NCBI RefSeq assembly: GCF_003725735.1
Contig: NZ_RJTM01000059.1
Location: 1 to 64,000 of the forward strand
Length of the DNA stretch: 64,000 nucleotides
Reading direction: 5' to 3'
Origin: Sinomicrobium pectinilyticum
GTDB lineage: Bacteria; Bacteroidota; Bacteroidia; Flavobacteriales; Flavobacteriaceae
Part shown: positions 34,337 through 43,222 of the stretch, piece after piece
How positions within the stretch are numbered: position 1 is the first letter of the stretch
Layout of the letters: each line of letters starts with the position of its first letter
Translations under genes and position numbers: made by a program
Notes under the pieces: model-generated
Database searches by the model: none
What the model was told of the DNA's origin: nothing
Seen by the model: the letters and a program-made list of their open reading frames with translations, nothing else

Positions 34337-34962
34337 CCGTAGATGAGTTCCAGGGTTCGGATATCCTGTTGTTCCCGGGCTTTTTGGATAGCCAGGACCA
34401 TGGTCTTGTTGTTAAAATACCGGAGGAATTCCAGTTTATCTTCCATATCGGCAAAAATGCCGTCGATGGCTTTCAATCGTTCATCATCGGACATCCGGAG
34501 CTTGTTAGCGGTCAGGACTGTAGCCAGGTCATCCAGGTTTTGCAGACTTTCCTTAAAGAGCCGGTCATAGACCTTTTTTAAATAAGCCAATTCTTCCGGG
34601 TTAAAGTTGCCATCCTTTTGAAACCGGGAAAAAGCGGCCTTGTATTCCTTTACCAACAATCCCTGGTACCGGATAATATCGGCCACCCGTTTGTAGTTCC
34701 GTACCGTCGGGCTCACCCGCATCAGCTCATCCAAAAAGACCTGGTGCAGCGTAAAATTCCCCTGGGAAAGATCCCGGATGGTGTTGTAGCCCTTACTAAG
34801 GATTTGGTAGCCTTTTTTCATATCACTTAGGATCTGCTTAAACTGGGTAAGTTTTTCCACATTAAGCAACAGTTGGGTCACCTCATTGGACTGGGCCGTA
34901 GCCCTACTGGCCCATAACATGCAGCTAAAAGCCGCAACGACAAATGTGATTTTGATTTTCAT
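34318..34962 (-). CDS. TraI-like exported protein, copy 3
   Basis: A 214-residue protein with a signal peptide (about 1-23, ending RATAQS). The mature part is almost all helical and shares with the two upstream genes the pattern FNPEELAYLKKVY, then LQNLDDLATVL, RMSDDERLKAID and a hydrophobic FLRYFNNKTMVLAIQ block. These resemble TraI/VirB5-like periplasmic proteins of Bacteroidetes T4SSs. The start overlaps the previous gene by four bases (ATGA). Its end encodes part of a palindrome array. Confidence 0.65.
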   Translation of the reverse strand: MKIKITFVVAAFSCMLWASRATAQSNEVTQLLLNVEKLTQFKQILSDMKKGYQILSKGYNTIRDLSQGNFTLHQVFLDELMRVSPTVRNYKRVADIIRYQGLLVKEYKAAFSRFQKDGNFNPEELAYLKKVYDRLFKESLQNLDDLATVLTANKLRMSDDERLKAIDGIFADMEDKLEFLRYFNNKTMVLAIQKAREQQDIRTLELIYGVHNGH

Positions 34963-35621
34963 GGTTTCGGGTTTTGAATGTTATACAGTATATAGCCCGT
35001 TGAAATATCCCCGGCTTCCTTACGGCGGGCTATAGCCAAGAGGGTACATTGCCGCCTAAAATCCCGGAAAAATCCATAGTGTTCCAGCATACGCCGGTAC
35101 AAAAGGTCTATTCGTTCCAGCCGGGCATCATCGGTCATTTCCAATCTTCCATCGGTACTGACTGCGATAAGCTCATCCAGGGTATCTGAAGAAAGGTCCA
35201 GGGTCTTGCCAAAGACCCGGACCAGGTAATCCAGTTCGTCCTCGGTAAAAGCATTACTTTGACGCAGTTGTTTCAGGGCTTGCCCATAGCCTTTGAGTAT
35301 ATGGTACTCCAGGGTGATGATATCACCGATACGGGCATATTCCCTAATACGGGGATTCACATGTTCCAGGGACCGGAAATAACCGGCATGAAGGTTTACT
35401 TCCCCGTCTTTGAGGTCTCCGATAAGGTTTAACCCATCTTTGGCAATGGCATAGCCTTTACGGGCATAACCAATATAGACCTGTAGGGCGGCGATTTGCT
35501 GAAGGAGGTATTTCTTTTGGGTCTTTTTTTGGCGCCACCATTCGGAAAAGGTCTGGGCCTTAGCCGGAGCAATTCCCATAAAAACCAGGACAAACAATAC
35601 TATTATAGCTCTTTTCATCAC
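34959..35621 (-). CDS. TraI-like exported protein, copy 2
   Basis: A 220-residue protein with a signal peptide ending APAKAQ (about 1-22). Its helical mature part has FTEDELDYLVRVFGK, SSDTLDELIAV, EMTDDARLERID and FRDFRRQCTLLAI, aligning with copies 1 and 3. A P-x-IREYARIGDII block in the middle is also shared. It overlaps both neighbours by four bases, so equal expression of the three is likely. Position between traG and traJ fits TraI; function in the machine is unproven. Confidence 0.65.
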   Translation of the reverse strand: MMKRAIIVLFVLVFMGIAPAKAQTFSEWWRQKKTQKKYLLQQIAALQVYIGYARKGYAIAKDGLNLIGDLKDGEVNLHAGYFRSLEHVNPRIREYARIGDIITLEYHILKGYGQALKQLRQSNAFTEDELDYLVRVFGKTLDLSSDTLDELIAVSTDGRLEMTDDARLERIDLLYRRMLEHYGFFRDFRRQCTLLAIARRKEAGDISTGYILYNIQNPKP

Positions 35622-36328
35622 TGATGATTTTGATGGTCCATACCGTAAAGTTGCCTTACGGCTTCTGCTTCACTTTCACTTTTAGCCCTTTGCAGGCTTA
35701 GCAGGATATTCTGGCGATTAAATCGCTTTAAGTCAAAATAGGTCTGTTCTACCCGGTCCGCAGCCTGGTTAATAGTTTCCAAGCGTTTGGCATCGCTCAT
35801 TTGCGTGGCAAAAGCTTCAATGATCAAAAAGATCTGGTCCAGGTTTTCCAGGCTGGCATCCAGCATTCCGGAATACACTTTTTCCATATAGCCCAGCTCG
35901 TCCGGGGTAAACCGATGATCCTGCTGAAGCAGGCGCCATACCCGTCCATATTCGTCCACCATCGCGGCCTGCATTTTGGTGATATCGCGGATACGCTGGT
36001 AATAAGAGATCACGGATTTGACTTTTACCAATTCCTCATAGTATCCCTGGTAAAGTTCTTTTTGGCGTGCTGTCCATTCGGAGATCTCGGTCAGTTTAAG
36101 CTTGGACAGGGTGTTTTCGATGGTCTTCTGGGCATTTTGCAGCCAGATGGTCTTGTTCTGTAGCCGCTGTATCTTCAGGTCAATGGCTTTAATGACCTTT
36201 TTAACCCCGGCTTTGATCACCTGAATGATCCCGAGAGGAGCAGGTGGCTCCTCTGCCCGGGCTGGGGTTGCACTTAACAGGGTGACACATAGTAACCCCA
36301 TAGTCATTTTTATCAATAGTTGTTTCAT
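35618..36328 (-). CDS. traI: TraI-like exported protein, copy 1
   Basis: A 236-residue protein with a signal peptide ending ATPARAEE (about 1-26) and a helical mature domain: IKRLQ-type coiled segment at 45-85, SYYQRIRDITKMQAAMVDEY, FTPDELGYMEKVYSGM, ASLENLDQIFLIIEA, QMSDAKRLETIN. Of the three paralogues it is most like the canonical TraI of Bacteroidetes elements, with its long N-terminal coil and YYEEL segment. It follows traG by 89 bases. Confidence 0.7.
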   Translation of the reverse strand: MKQLLIKMTMGLLCVTLLSATPARAEEPPAPLGIIQVIKAGVKKVIKAIDLKIQRLQNKTIWLQNAQKTIENTLSKLKLTEISEWTARQKELYQGYYEELVKVKSVISYYQRIRDITKMQAAMVDEYGRVWRLLQQDHRFTPDELGYMEKVYSGMLDASLENLDQIFLIIEAFATQMSDAKRLETINQAADRVEQTYFDLKRFNRQNILLSLQRAKSESEAEAVRQLYGMDHQNHQ

Positions 36329-36417
36329 TCCTGTTTTTTTCTTGAGCCACTAACCTGCCTATGTCGGCAGGCAGGTTCACTAATGTTTATGGAAATATTC
36401 GTGTATCCGTGGCTTGA

Positions 36418-38907
36418 TTAATTGTTGTTTTTCATGTCCGCTGCAAGAGCGCCAATACCTTTCTGAATGTTTCCTCCAAATTTTTCAGCATACTCCATGA
36501 CTTTTACTTTTTCCCGCTGTTCGGTGGTATAGACCAAATACTCCTCAAGAGAAACTTCTGTTCTATATACTTTGGAAAGCATGCCACCCAAACTGATAAA
36601 GACTTCCTTATACATTTTTGCAGGATCGTTGGCCTTGTTTACGGAAAGCACCAGGGCTTTTTCCTTGTCGGTCAGCCCCAGCAGCTCCTGGATCTGGTCA
36701 AACTTGTTCTGGTATTTGGATTGGTCCAGCAGAATTTTGCAGTCACTGTTATTGATAATGGCCTGTTTGACAATAGGGGAGGAGATAATATCCTCAACTT
36801 CCTGGGTCACTACCACGGCTTCCCCAAAAAACTTCCGAACCGTTTTAAAGAGATAACGAATGTACTCGGCCATACCCTCCCGGGCAATCGCCTTCCAGGC
36901 CTCTTCGATCAGGATCATCTTACGGATACCTTTGAGCTTTCGCATCTTATTGATAAAGACTTCCATGATGATGATGGTGACTACCGGAAATAAAATAGGA
37001 TGGTCCTTAATATTGTCCAGCTCAAAAACAATAAACCGTTGTCCTAAAAGGTCGAGGTTTTCCCGGGCATTAAGGAGGTAGTCAAACTCCCCGCCTTTAT
37101 AGTAGGGACGCAACACGTAAAGGAAATTGTTGACATCAAAGTCCTTGTCCTTGACATTGTCTCCTTCCAGTTCCTTGACAAAGGCGTCTTTGAGATACTC
37201 ATAAAAACTATCAAAGCACGCGAAATCGCCGGGCGACTGCTCAATATGCTCATAATATCCGGTTAACGCGTTAGACAACGCTACATACTCACTCCGTTTA
37301 AAGGTTTCATTATCCTTTTTCCACAGGGCCAGCAGCAAGGTTTTGATGCTCTCTTTTTTCTCGGTATCCAAACGGTCTCCTTCCCCAATGTAAAAAGGGT
37401 TAAAACGGATGGGGTTTTCCTCCGAGTAGGTAAAATAATAGCCCCCGACCATATCGCACAGCCCTTTATAGCTATGGCCGACATCCACCAGGACAATATG
37501 GGTCCCCTGCTCATAATAAGACCGTACCATATGATTGGTAAAAAAACTTTTCCCGGAACCGCTAGGACCCAAAATGAATTTATTACGATTCGTACAAATC
37601 CCTTTTTGCATGGGCTCATCGGAGATATCCACATGGACAGGTTTGCCGGTGAGGCGATCGCCCAGGCGGAGCCCTACGGGACTCAGGGAAGAACGATAGC
37701 CCGTTTCCAGGTTTAAAAAGCAGGTGGCCTGTTCCACAAAAGTGTCAAAGGTATCATTGATGGGGAAGTCAGCACTATTTCCCGGTATCCCGGCCCAAAA
37801 GATCTGCCCGGCCCCGGTGGTCTCTATCTTGGCTACGGCATCCATCCGGGCCAAAGCTGAAGAGACTTTATTGCGAAGTTCCCGGAGTTCTTCCTGGCTA
37901 TCGGCCCAGACCAGCAGGTTAAAATGAGCCTTGACCGGTAGCCGCTGTTCACTGATGGCTTCATTGAGAAAATCGTTTACCGCATCCCGCGCAATGGCAT
38001 TTTCCCGGGAATAGGCGGCCAGGGATTGAAGACGTAGCCGTTTGCTTTCCAGTTTTTTGATGGTTTTCTGGGCATCTTCGACAAAAATGTACTGGCTTAG
38101 GATATGGTTACAGGGCAGTAATTGTCCCAGGGAAGAGGCAAACCCCACACTAAAGCGGGTTTTATCGGTACTGTATTTATCGTAATCCATCCGCGAACCG
38201 CACAGGGCCGGGAGGTCGGCCGCATCCCCAAGGGTATAAAGCTGGGTATACCGATCCCCGATCCGCAAAACGTCCCCTCCCAGTTCCATATCTTTTATCA
38301 AATGGGACTTAGTCCCTTTAGTTACCCCGCCATCAAGAAAGCAATAGTATTCCATAAAACCTGCCCGGTCCGGGCCACTAAGGAGTTCTTCCTCTTTTAA
38401 TCGTTCGAGCTGCACAAAACCGCTGTCCTCCAGGATACGGCGAAACTGTCCGCAACTATCCATAAAATCCTGGAATTTTTGGGCGTTTAGGGTATCGAAA
38501 GGAACCAGGGACGGACGGATCAGATTGGAAAACAGGGAAGAGGAAGGTTTTCTCCCCGATGGTTTTTTGGTTAGTAGGATGTAGCAGGAATGTTCCAAAA
38601 ATGGTCGTTCATTAAAGAACCGTTCACTGCTCCGGCTTAAAAAACTAAGATCCTCCTTTGTAAAATCCGGCCTATGTCCGCTTTCCAAAAACCAATCCTG
38701 CTTACAAAATACGGTATGGTTGGGTAACACTTTGATGGCCTTGACCCAAGCCTGATGAAAGGCTTCGTACTCCCGGTTACTCAAGGTAAAGATCTCCGGG
38801 AGTTCGGCCTTGAATACCACCGTGATATCTCCTTTTTTGGAAAGGATACTATCGTGTTCTACATCCCATATGGGTAACAGGTCCTCTAACATTTTTTCCG
38901 TTTTCAT
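36418..38907 (-). CDS. traG: Conjugation ATPase TraG (VirB4-like)
   Basis: An ATPase of about 829 residues that powers assembly of the conjugation machine at the inner membrane. I chose ATG 38907 over an upstream GTG. The N-terminal domain starts LPIWDVEHDSILSKKGDIT, typical of Bacteroidetes TraG. Walker A, FILGPSGSGKSFFTNH, is near residue 445 and Walker B, KMILIEEAWKAI, near 667. VVTQEVEDIISS and KILLDQSKY follow, as in VirB4 proteins. It has no membrane helix and is not a coupling protein. It lies between traF-linked genes and the TraI-like trio. Confidence 0.95.
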   Translation of the reverse strand: MKTEKMLEDLLPIWDVEHDSILSKKGDITVVFKAELPEIFTLSNREYEAFHQAWVKAIKVLPNHTVFCKQDWFLESGHRPDFTKEDLSFLSRSSERFFNERPFLEHSCYILLTKKPSGRKPSSSLFSNLIRPSLVPFDTLNAQKFQDFMDSCGQFRRILEDSGFVQLERLKEEELLSGPDRAGFMEYYCFLDGGVTKGTKSHLIKDMELGGDVLRIGDRYTQLYTLGDAADLPALCGSRMDYDKYSTDKTRFSVGFASSLGQLLPCNHILSQYIFVEDAQKTIKKLESKRLRLQSLAAYSRENAIARDAVNDFLNEAISEQRLPVKAHFNLLVWADSQEELRELRNKVSSALARMDAVAKIETTGAGQIFWAGIPGNSADFPINDTFDTFVEQATCFLNLETGYRSSLSPVGLRLGDRLTGKPVHVDISDEPMQKGICTNRNKFILGPSGSGKSFFTNHMVRSYYEQGTHIVLVDVGHSYKGLCDMVGGYYFTYSEENPIRFNPFYIGEGDRLDTEKKESIKTLLLALWKKDNETFKRSEYVALSNALTGYYEHIEQSPGDFACFDSFYEYLKDAFVKELEGDNVKDKDFDVNNFLYVLRPYYKGGEFDYLLNARENLDLLGQRFIVFELDNIKDHPILFPVVTIIIMEVFINKMRKLKGIRKMILIEEAWKAIAREGMAEYIRYLFKTVRKFFGEAVVVTQEVEDIISSPIVKQAIINNSDCKILLDQSKYQNKFDQIQELLGLTDKEKALVLSVNKANDPAKMYKEVFISLGGMLSKVYRTEVSLEEYLVYTTEQREKVKVMEYAEKFGGNIQKGIGALAADMKNNN

Positions 38908-39025
38908 TTTCCTGTCTCTTTTTAACCTCACTAAGTTTAAATCCCATTAAATGGGTCTTATTCTCCAACGCTTGTTCCGATCCCGATAATTATCTGGGTT
39001 ATCGGGATGCCCAAAGGCAGTTGAT

Positions 39026-39544
39026 TTAACGGCCTCGCCCTCTTCTTTTTACTTTTTGCCTGCGGGTTTGGTTTTGCCGTTGTTCCTTTGGGCATTCCCG
39101 TTTTTCTGCAAGTAAGCGGGAAAGGCTTTCCCTAACCGGAATGGTATTGGCTTTGAAATGCGATTGTATCCCAACCTTTTCCACAAAAGATCGTATATCA
39201 TAACCATGCTCCCTGGCGTATCCCACGGGGTCCAGTCTTTCCATAGAGGGGAATTCCACCAGGTGAATGCTTTCCGGGATGTGGTAGAGATCACTAAAAT
39301 CAATATCCTGTGGCCCATGTTGGGTACTGTTATAAGTGAATATATACTTATCTTCTGTCCATGAAAAGTATCCTTGCAACCTGGCAAAACTGATATCTCC
39401 CGGAGCCAAAGGATTTTTAGGGCATAAACATTTCTTTTCCAGATCAATCAAAAAAATATCTCCTGCAATATCCAGGGTAGGGAGATTTCCTGCCAAACGT
39501 CTTTCCAGGGCTTTTTCTTCCGGTTTTTTCTCGTGCTCTTCCAT
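39026..39544 (-). CDS. Uncharacterised protein in the tra operon
   Basis: About 172 residues from the ATG at 39544; an earlier in-frame start at 39592 would overlap traF. No signal peptide or membrane helix. The centre (IAGDIFLIDLEKKCLCPKN, then FSWTEDKYIFTYNS and IHLVEFPSMERLDPVGYARE) looks like a small globular domain; the last 25 residues are Lys/Arg/Gln-rich. It is likely cytosolic. I do not recognise a named family; its place between traF and traG is constant enough in this operon to expect an element-specific role. Confidence 0.6.
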   Translation of the reverse strand: MEEHEKKPEEKALERRLAGNLPTLDIAGDIFLIDLEKKCLCPKNPLAPGDISFARLQGYFSWTEDKYIFTYNSTQHGPQDIDFSDLYHIPESIHLVEFPSMERLDPVGYAREHGYDIRSFVEKVGIQSHFKANTIPVRESLSRLLAEKRECPKEQRQNQTRRQKVKRRGRGR

Positions 39545-39549
39545 GATTT

Positions 39550-39873
39550 CTATTCTTTCCTTTGTTTGTAAAAAATGCTCCGGGTGTAGCATTTGATGAC
39601 TTTGGGAATCTGTCGCCGGGCCAGCTTTTTCATAAGCCCGTATTCCCCGTAGGCCTTACTCATTTTATAAATCTTTAGTACCAGGACTATCCCTAGGGCA
39701 AGGATAATACCGACACAAATTAGAGGAGGCAGTCCGAGGATATACATCCCGGCAAAAAGGATCAGTAGTACGACTACTCCGCCTCCCAAATACCAGATAT
39801 ACTGGGCTTTGAGACCCTTAAACTCAATACTTTGATTGATCCCCTTATGGTTTTGGTAGACACTATTGCTCAT
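39550..39873 (-). CDS. traF: Conjugative transposon protein TraF (DUF4133)
   Basis: About 107 residues from the ATG at 39873. The signature is NHKGINQSIEFKGLKAQYIW, then two membrane helices (YLGGGVVVLLILFAGMYIL and PLICVGIILALGIVLVLKIY), and a basic tail, exactly the TraF plan. It is VirB3-like and sits beside the TraG ATPase, with which it should interact. Confidence 0.9.
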   Translation of the reverse strand: MSNSVYQNHKGINQSIEFKGLKAQYIWYLGGGVVVLLILFAGMYILGLPPLICVGIILALGIVLVLKIYKMSKAYGEYGLMKKLARRQIPKVIKCYTRSIFYKQRKE

Positions 39874-39897
39874 CGTTATCATTTTACCTTTGATGGA

Positions 39898-40332
39898 TTA
39901 CCTGTTCTCCAAGTATTGTGCAATGATTCCCATGACGGCATACCGCAGCCTTCGGCTTTCCTTGTTTTCTTCTGAAAAACCGATAGCTTCAAAGGCTTCC
40001 TTACAGGCTTCGACCAGGTTCACTCCCTCGTAGGTCAGCGCCCCGGCTTCTTTTAATCGTAAAAAATCGGTTGTAAATTCTGTTTCCAGGATATCCCGGA
40101 TATAGTGGAATCTGGAAGGTCTTAAGTCGGAGGTCAACTCCCGAATGGCCTGTTCTTTGATGATATAAAGAGGTAGTTGCTCTTTTTGCCATTGTAGGAG
40201 TTGAGGACGCAGAGTGTCCATCTTTTGGTCCAGGTACTGCTGTACGGAGTACTCCTCCTGTAAACTGAACATCAAATCGGGGTTATTCTCTATGATATAA
40301 GCCCAAAGCCTTTCTTTTAAGGATTGTTCCAT
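39898..40332 (-). CDS. Uncharacterised protein between traE and traF
   Basis: A 144-residue soluble, helical protein. Notable segments: LMFSLQEEYSVQQYLDQKM, LTSDLRPSRFHYIRDILETEF and RRLRYAVMGIIAQYLENR. No catalytic motif, signal peptide or membrane helix. Proteins of this type are found in Bacteroidetes mobile elements, but I cannot assign a function. Acidic and Gln-rich composition suggests an adaptor or a DNA-related role. Confidence 0.6.
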   Translation of the reverse strand: MEQSLKERLWAYIIENNPDLMFSLQEEYSVQQYLDQKMDTLRPQLLQWQKEQLPLYIIKEQAIRELTSDLRPSRFHYIRDILETEFTTDFLRLKEAGALTYEGVNLVEACKEAFEAIGFSEENKESRRLRYAVMGIIAQYLENR

Positions 40333-40389
40333 TTGTAATAAATTGATTTTTAGATTGCTGCTTGTATTTTGTCAAATGCCCATTATGGG

Positions 40390-40692
40390 CTATACGCCGA
40401 AAAAGGACTTGATCACGGTGGCTACTACCACCAGGAAGACACAACTGCCAAACCAGGCGGCGGCTACTTTGCCTGTGTCCGGGTCGCCGGCATTCCATTT
40501 CTGGTAGACTTTCACAGCACCGATCAGGCCCAAAAGAGCGCCTACGGCATACATGAGATTAGTGCCGGCATCAAAATAGCTACGCACCTTTTGATTGGCT
40601 TCGTTGATCCCGGCAATTCCATCCTGGGCCCGGGCGACAACATGGCTCAGCCATAAAAATCCCATTATGGCTAACTGCTTACGGTTTTTCAT
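40390..40692 (-). CDS. traE: Conjugative transposon protein TraE (DUF4134, VirB2-like)
   Basis: About 100 residues from the Met at 40692. A signal peptide ending VVARAQ is followed by GIAGINEANQKVRSYFD, AGTNLMYAVGALLGLIGAVKVYQKW, GDPDTGKVAAAWFGSCVFL, the fixed pattern of TraE. Two membrane helices remain after cleavage. It is the likely pilin-like subunit. The stop codon touches a GCCCATTATGGGC palindrome (40378-40390). Confidence 0.92.
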   Translation of the reverse strand: MKNRKQLAIMGFLWLSHVVARAQDGIAGINEANQKVRSYFDAGTNLMYAVGALLGLIGAVKVYQKWNAGDPDTGKVAAAWFGSCVFLVVVATVIKSFFGV

Positions 40693-40852
40693 ACTGCATG
40701 TTTTCATTCGACATTCCGTATTAAGGGTTGATTTTTAACTTAGAAGAAAGAAAAAGCCTGTTGCCGTCACTTTACCCGGTATTCCTGCTTCTTTTTTGCG
40801 GCTTTTCGCCCCAAGAGGGCAGGACAGGAACAGGCTTTTTAAATGGTCCGGA

Positions 40853-41299
40853 TCAGACTTCCGCACTCCACAACTCGCTCACTTCATCTATGCGCAAGCC
40901 GACCGGACCATGTTTATCGCATTCCCGGATAATAAAATCCTGAATACCTTGCTCAAAAGGGGTTCCTATAAATTCAGGGTTCTTTTGTAATGTTCTTGAA
41001 AGATTTTCCAAAAGGACCTTTCGTCCTTGTTTATGGTAAAAGACCTCGGCAATGACCTTTTTCAACATATCCATGAGTTCCTCGGCCTGTTTAAAAGTAT
41101 CATCCGGAATTTCCTCAAAAGAAGGTGTAGAAACCGTTTCTTTTATATGTTGTTCTTCCTGATTTGTAACCGGTTTTATTGTTGAAACGGGTGTCCTTAA
41201 TTTCAGGATATAGAGCCATAAACCCACAGCAGCATAATAGGCTGTCAGGATCAATGTAACTGCGAGGGCATATTCACCCCAGGAAATTTCGTTAAACAT
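40853..41299 (-). CDS. Membrane-anchored protein heading the tra operon
   Basis: A 148-residue protein with one N-terminal helix (YALAVTLILTAYYAAVGLWLYIL, about 10-32) and a cytosolic domain with DTFKQAEELMDMLKKVIAEVF and FIGTPFEQGIQDFIIRECDK. Position upstream of traE suggests the tra operon starts here. I recognise no named domain. Between it and the next gene lie about 270 bases with TTGTACCC repeats. Confidence 0.55.
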   Translation of the reverse strand: MFNEISWGEYALAVTLILTAYYAAVGLWLYILKLRTPVSTIKPVTNQEEQHIKETVSTPSFEEIPDDTFKQAEELMDMLKKVIAEVFYHKQGRKVLLENLSRTLQKNPEFIGTPFEQGIQDFIIRECDKHGPVGLRIDEVSELWSAEV

Positions 41300-41420
41300 T
41301 CCTCATCATTTTTTCGTTCGACATCAGTTATCCGAATCCCGGGGGAATACACCCACCGGCAGTCAAATCACAGGACAAAGGAAGGGGATATGAGTACGCA
41401 CCACAAGTACAAGTTTAAAG

Positions 41421-41447
41421 TTGTACCCCGGTTGTACCCTTGTACCC
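41421..41447. promoter_or_regulatory. Three TTGTACCC repeats upstream of the tra operon
   Basis: TTGTACCC occurs at 41421-41428, 41432-41439 and 41440-41447, with an inverted half GTACAA at 41408-41413. They lie about 120-150 bases before the 148-residue protein that heads the tra genes (minus strand). They look like operator half-sites for a repressor or activator of the island. The rest of the 41300-41569 gap shows nothing else clear. Confidence 0.45.
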
Positions 41448-41569
41448 CACAGTAAAATCAAGGGTTTTCGACATGTGATTTTTTTATTTTTTCTTGCAGT
41501 AAAGAATATATATCAGGTTAAGCAAGACATAATTTTGATAAGATGAGGAGAATTAAAATTGAAAAAGTA

Positions 41570-42256
41570 TCAATACTCTTTGATCTTTTTGATCATTCGT
41601 TGAAGCTGGGCGATAGCTATTTCTTTATCCTTTTCTTCCGGAGTATAGGCTTTGGCACGTAGAGAATCATAAGACAGGTCCTGTCTATGAGGCGTGGCAA
41701 GGTAGGGAACAATAGTTTTGAAGACGCTACGCATCGATTTTGCTTTAAGGATCCGGAGTTCATCAGCAGCCCGGAGCACCAATGCGGTCTGGTCCGTAGA
41801 TAGGCTGCACAAGATTTTCTCTTCCGGAGAAGTTATGGGGATTTTATTTCGTCTTCGTTTGGAAAGCTGCTCTAAGTTCAGGTAACGGGCAAACCAGGTT
41901 TCCAGGAAGGAAAGCAGGTCCTGTAAAGAAGCTTCCAATAAGGTAAGAACCTGTTTTAAATCTTCCTGTTGGAATGTTTTATTTTTTTTACGTTGGGTTA
42001 CCTGGGCAAGAAGGATTTGTATGGAAGCATAATGGTTTTCCAGTAAAATCCGGATATGCTTTTCCCGGGTCAGGGAAAATACCCGGTGCTTCAGTTTTGA
42101 CTTAATAGTAGCAGTCTCTTTCCGGATTTTCTCCATAACAACCATAACCTGCTGCACGGTTATATCCTGAACAGGAGTTTTTTCCGGGTTTAATGTCACA
42201 TTGGCCAGGATATCCAGCCATTCCAATAGATAGGGTTGTCTCATGCGCATCATCAT
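41570..42256 (-). CDS. Uncharacterised, possibly RteC-related, island protein
   Basis: A 228-residue, almost fully helical, basic protein. The C-terminal third (LCSLSTDQTALVLRAADELRI, then MRSVFKTIVPYL, DLSYDSLRAKAYTPEEKDKEIAI and LQRMIKKIKEY) looks like a conserved block from Bacteroidetes conjugative elements. RteC, an excision regulator, is one candidate relative; I am not sure of this. No membrane segment. It is separated from the tra operon by the TTGTACCC region. Confidence 0.5.
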   Translation of the reverse strand: MMMRMRQPYLLEWLDILANVTLNPEKTPVQDITVQQVMVVMEKIRKETATIKSKLKHRVFSLTREKHIRILLENHYASIQILLAQVTQRKKNKTFQQEDLKQVLTLLEASLQDLLSFLETWFARYLNLEQLSKRRRNKIPITSPEEKILCSLSTDQTALVLRAADELRILKAKSMRSVFKTIVPYLATPHRQDLSYDSLRAKAYTPEEKDKEIAIAQLQRMIKKIKEY

Positions 42257-42337
42257 TTACCTGGTTTAACCAGGTGTTCTACAATAGTGTTGGAACCCGT
42301 AAGTTCATATGAGTTCCTTACTTCGCATAAGTTGATA

Positions 42338-43210
42338 CTATTTTGAATTTTGGGGACTTAGCTTTTTGCGATAAGCGGTTGGGGAAAGTGAAGTATGGGT
42401 TTTAAAAAATTTGCTAAAGTCTTGTGTGGAATTGAATCCCAGCATTCGACTTATGCCCTGAATGCTTAAATGCTCTTGTAATAATACCTTTGCCTCTCTT
42501 AAAATGGAATCCTTCACGAATTGTTTGGCGGTTTTTCCGGTAACCTGTTTAATTGTTTTGGAAAGATAATCGGCTGTCAGATGGAGGGCGTTTGCATAAA
42601 ACTGTATTTGATGTTGACTTTTATAATGAGTGTTCAGCATATCCAGAAAGTGTAAAACCAATGCATGCTTTATCGTATAGGTAACGGTGATACCGGGGCT
42701 GTAATAACGATAAAGCCTCCTTAGTTCCCATAGCAGGATGTCGAATCCGAGTTGCAGCACTTCACCATCGGTTCCGGGGATTTCCGCTGTATTATTTTTT
42801 ACACGCAATAAAATGAACAGCAAAAACAGCCAGGACATATCTTTAGGTCTCAATTGTATCCTGAAAGGCTTCCCGGCCATAAGGAACATAAAAAATACAG
42901 GTTGTAGGTTTCTTGTTGCATTACCAAAAGCAAACGCCCTGGTAAAACTAAGTATTCCAATATGAGACCGGTTACCAAGCCCTTTTATGGTACATGACTT
43001 ATCTTCAGGCAGGATCAAAAGCTCCCTGGCCTGTACTAAGATCATATCTGTGTTCATCTTTAATTGCACTTCCCCTTTCCTTACAAGCAGCAGGATAAAA
43101 CGGCTTTGCTGTAAACAGGCATTGACCGCTTTGACCTGTTGCTCGTTTTTGATAAAATGTATCATAAGGGGTGGAAAGGAATCCGAGTGATGGCTTTCAG
43201 GCTGTTTCAA
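42338..43210 (-). CDS. AraC-family transcription regulator
   Basis: A 290-residue regulator with an N-terminal cupin-like sensor half (VQLKMNTDMILVQARELLI) and a C-terminal AraC/XylS DNA-binding domain (about 190-285: YANALHLTADYLSKTIKQV, then ISRMLGFNSTQDFSKFFKT and SLSPTAYRKKL). It lies on the right side of the island near the TPR-AraC gene. Targets are unknown; the palindromes at 44.3 kb are plausible. Confidence 0.88.
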   Translation of the reverse strand: MKQPESHHSDSFPPLMIHFIKNEQQVKAVNACLQQSRFILLLVRKGEVQLKMNTDMILVQARELLILPEDKSCTIKGLGNRSHIGILSFTRAFAFGNATRNLQPVFFMFLMAGKPFRIQLRPKDMSWLFLLFILLRVKNNTAEIPGTDGEVLQLGFDILLWELRRLYRYYSPGITVTYTIKHALVLHFLDMLNTHYKSQHQIQFYANALHLTADYLSKTIKQVTGKTAKQFVKDSILREAKVLLQEHLSIQGISRMLGFNSTQDFSKFFKTHTSLSPTAYRKKLSPQNSK

Positions 43211-43222
43211 AATGAGTTATAT

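Noticed and set aside
41358-41367. GGCAGTCAAA, matching the tRNA-Ala anticodon arm, as a right attachment site
   Set aside because: Only ten bases match, the flanks differ, and the recombinase tail points to the tRNA 3' side and terminator instead. A chance match in 64 kb is plausible.
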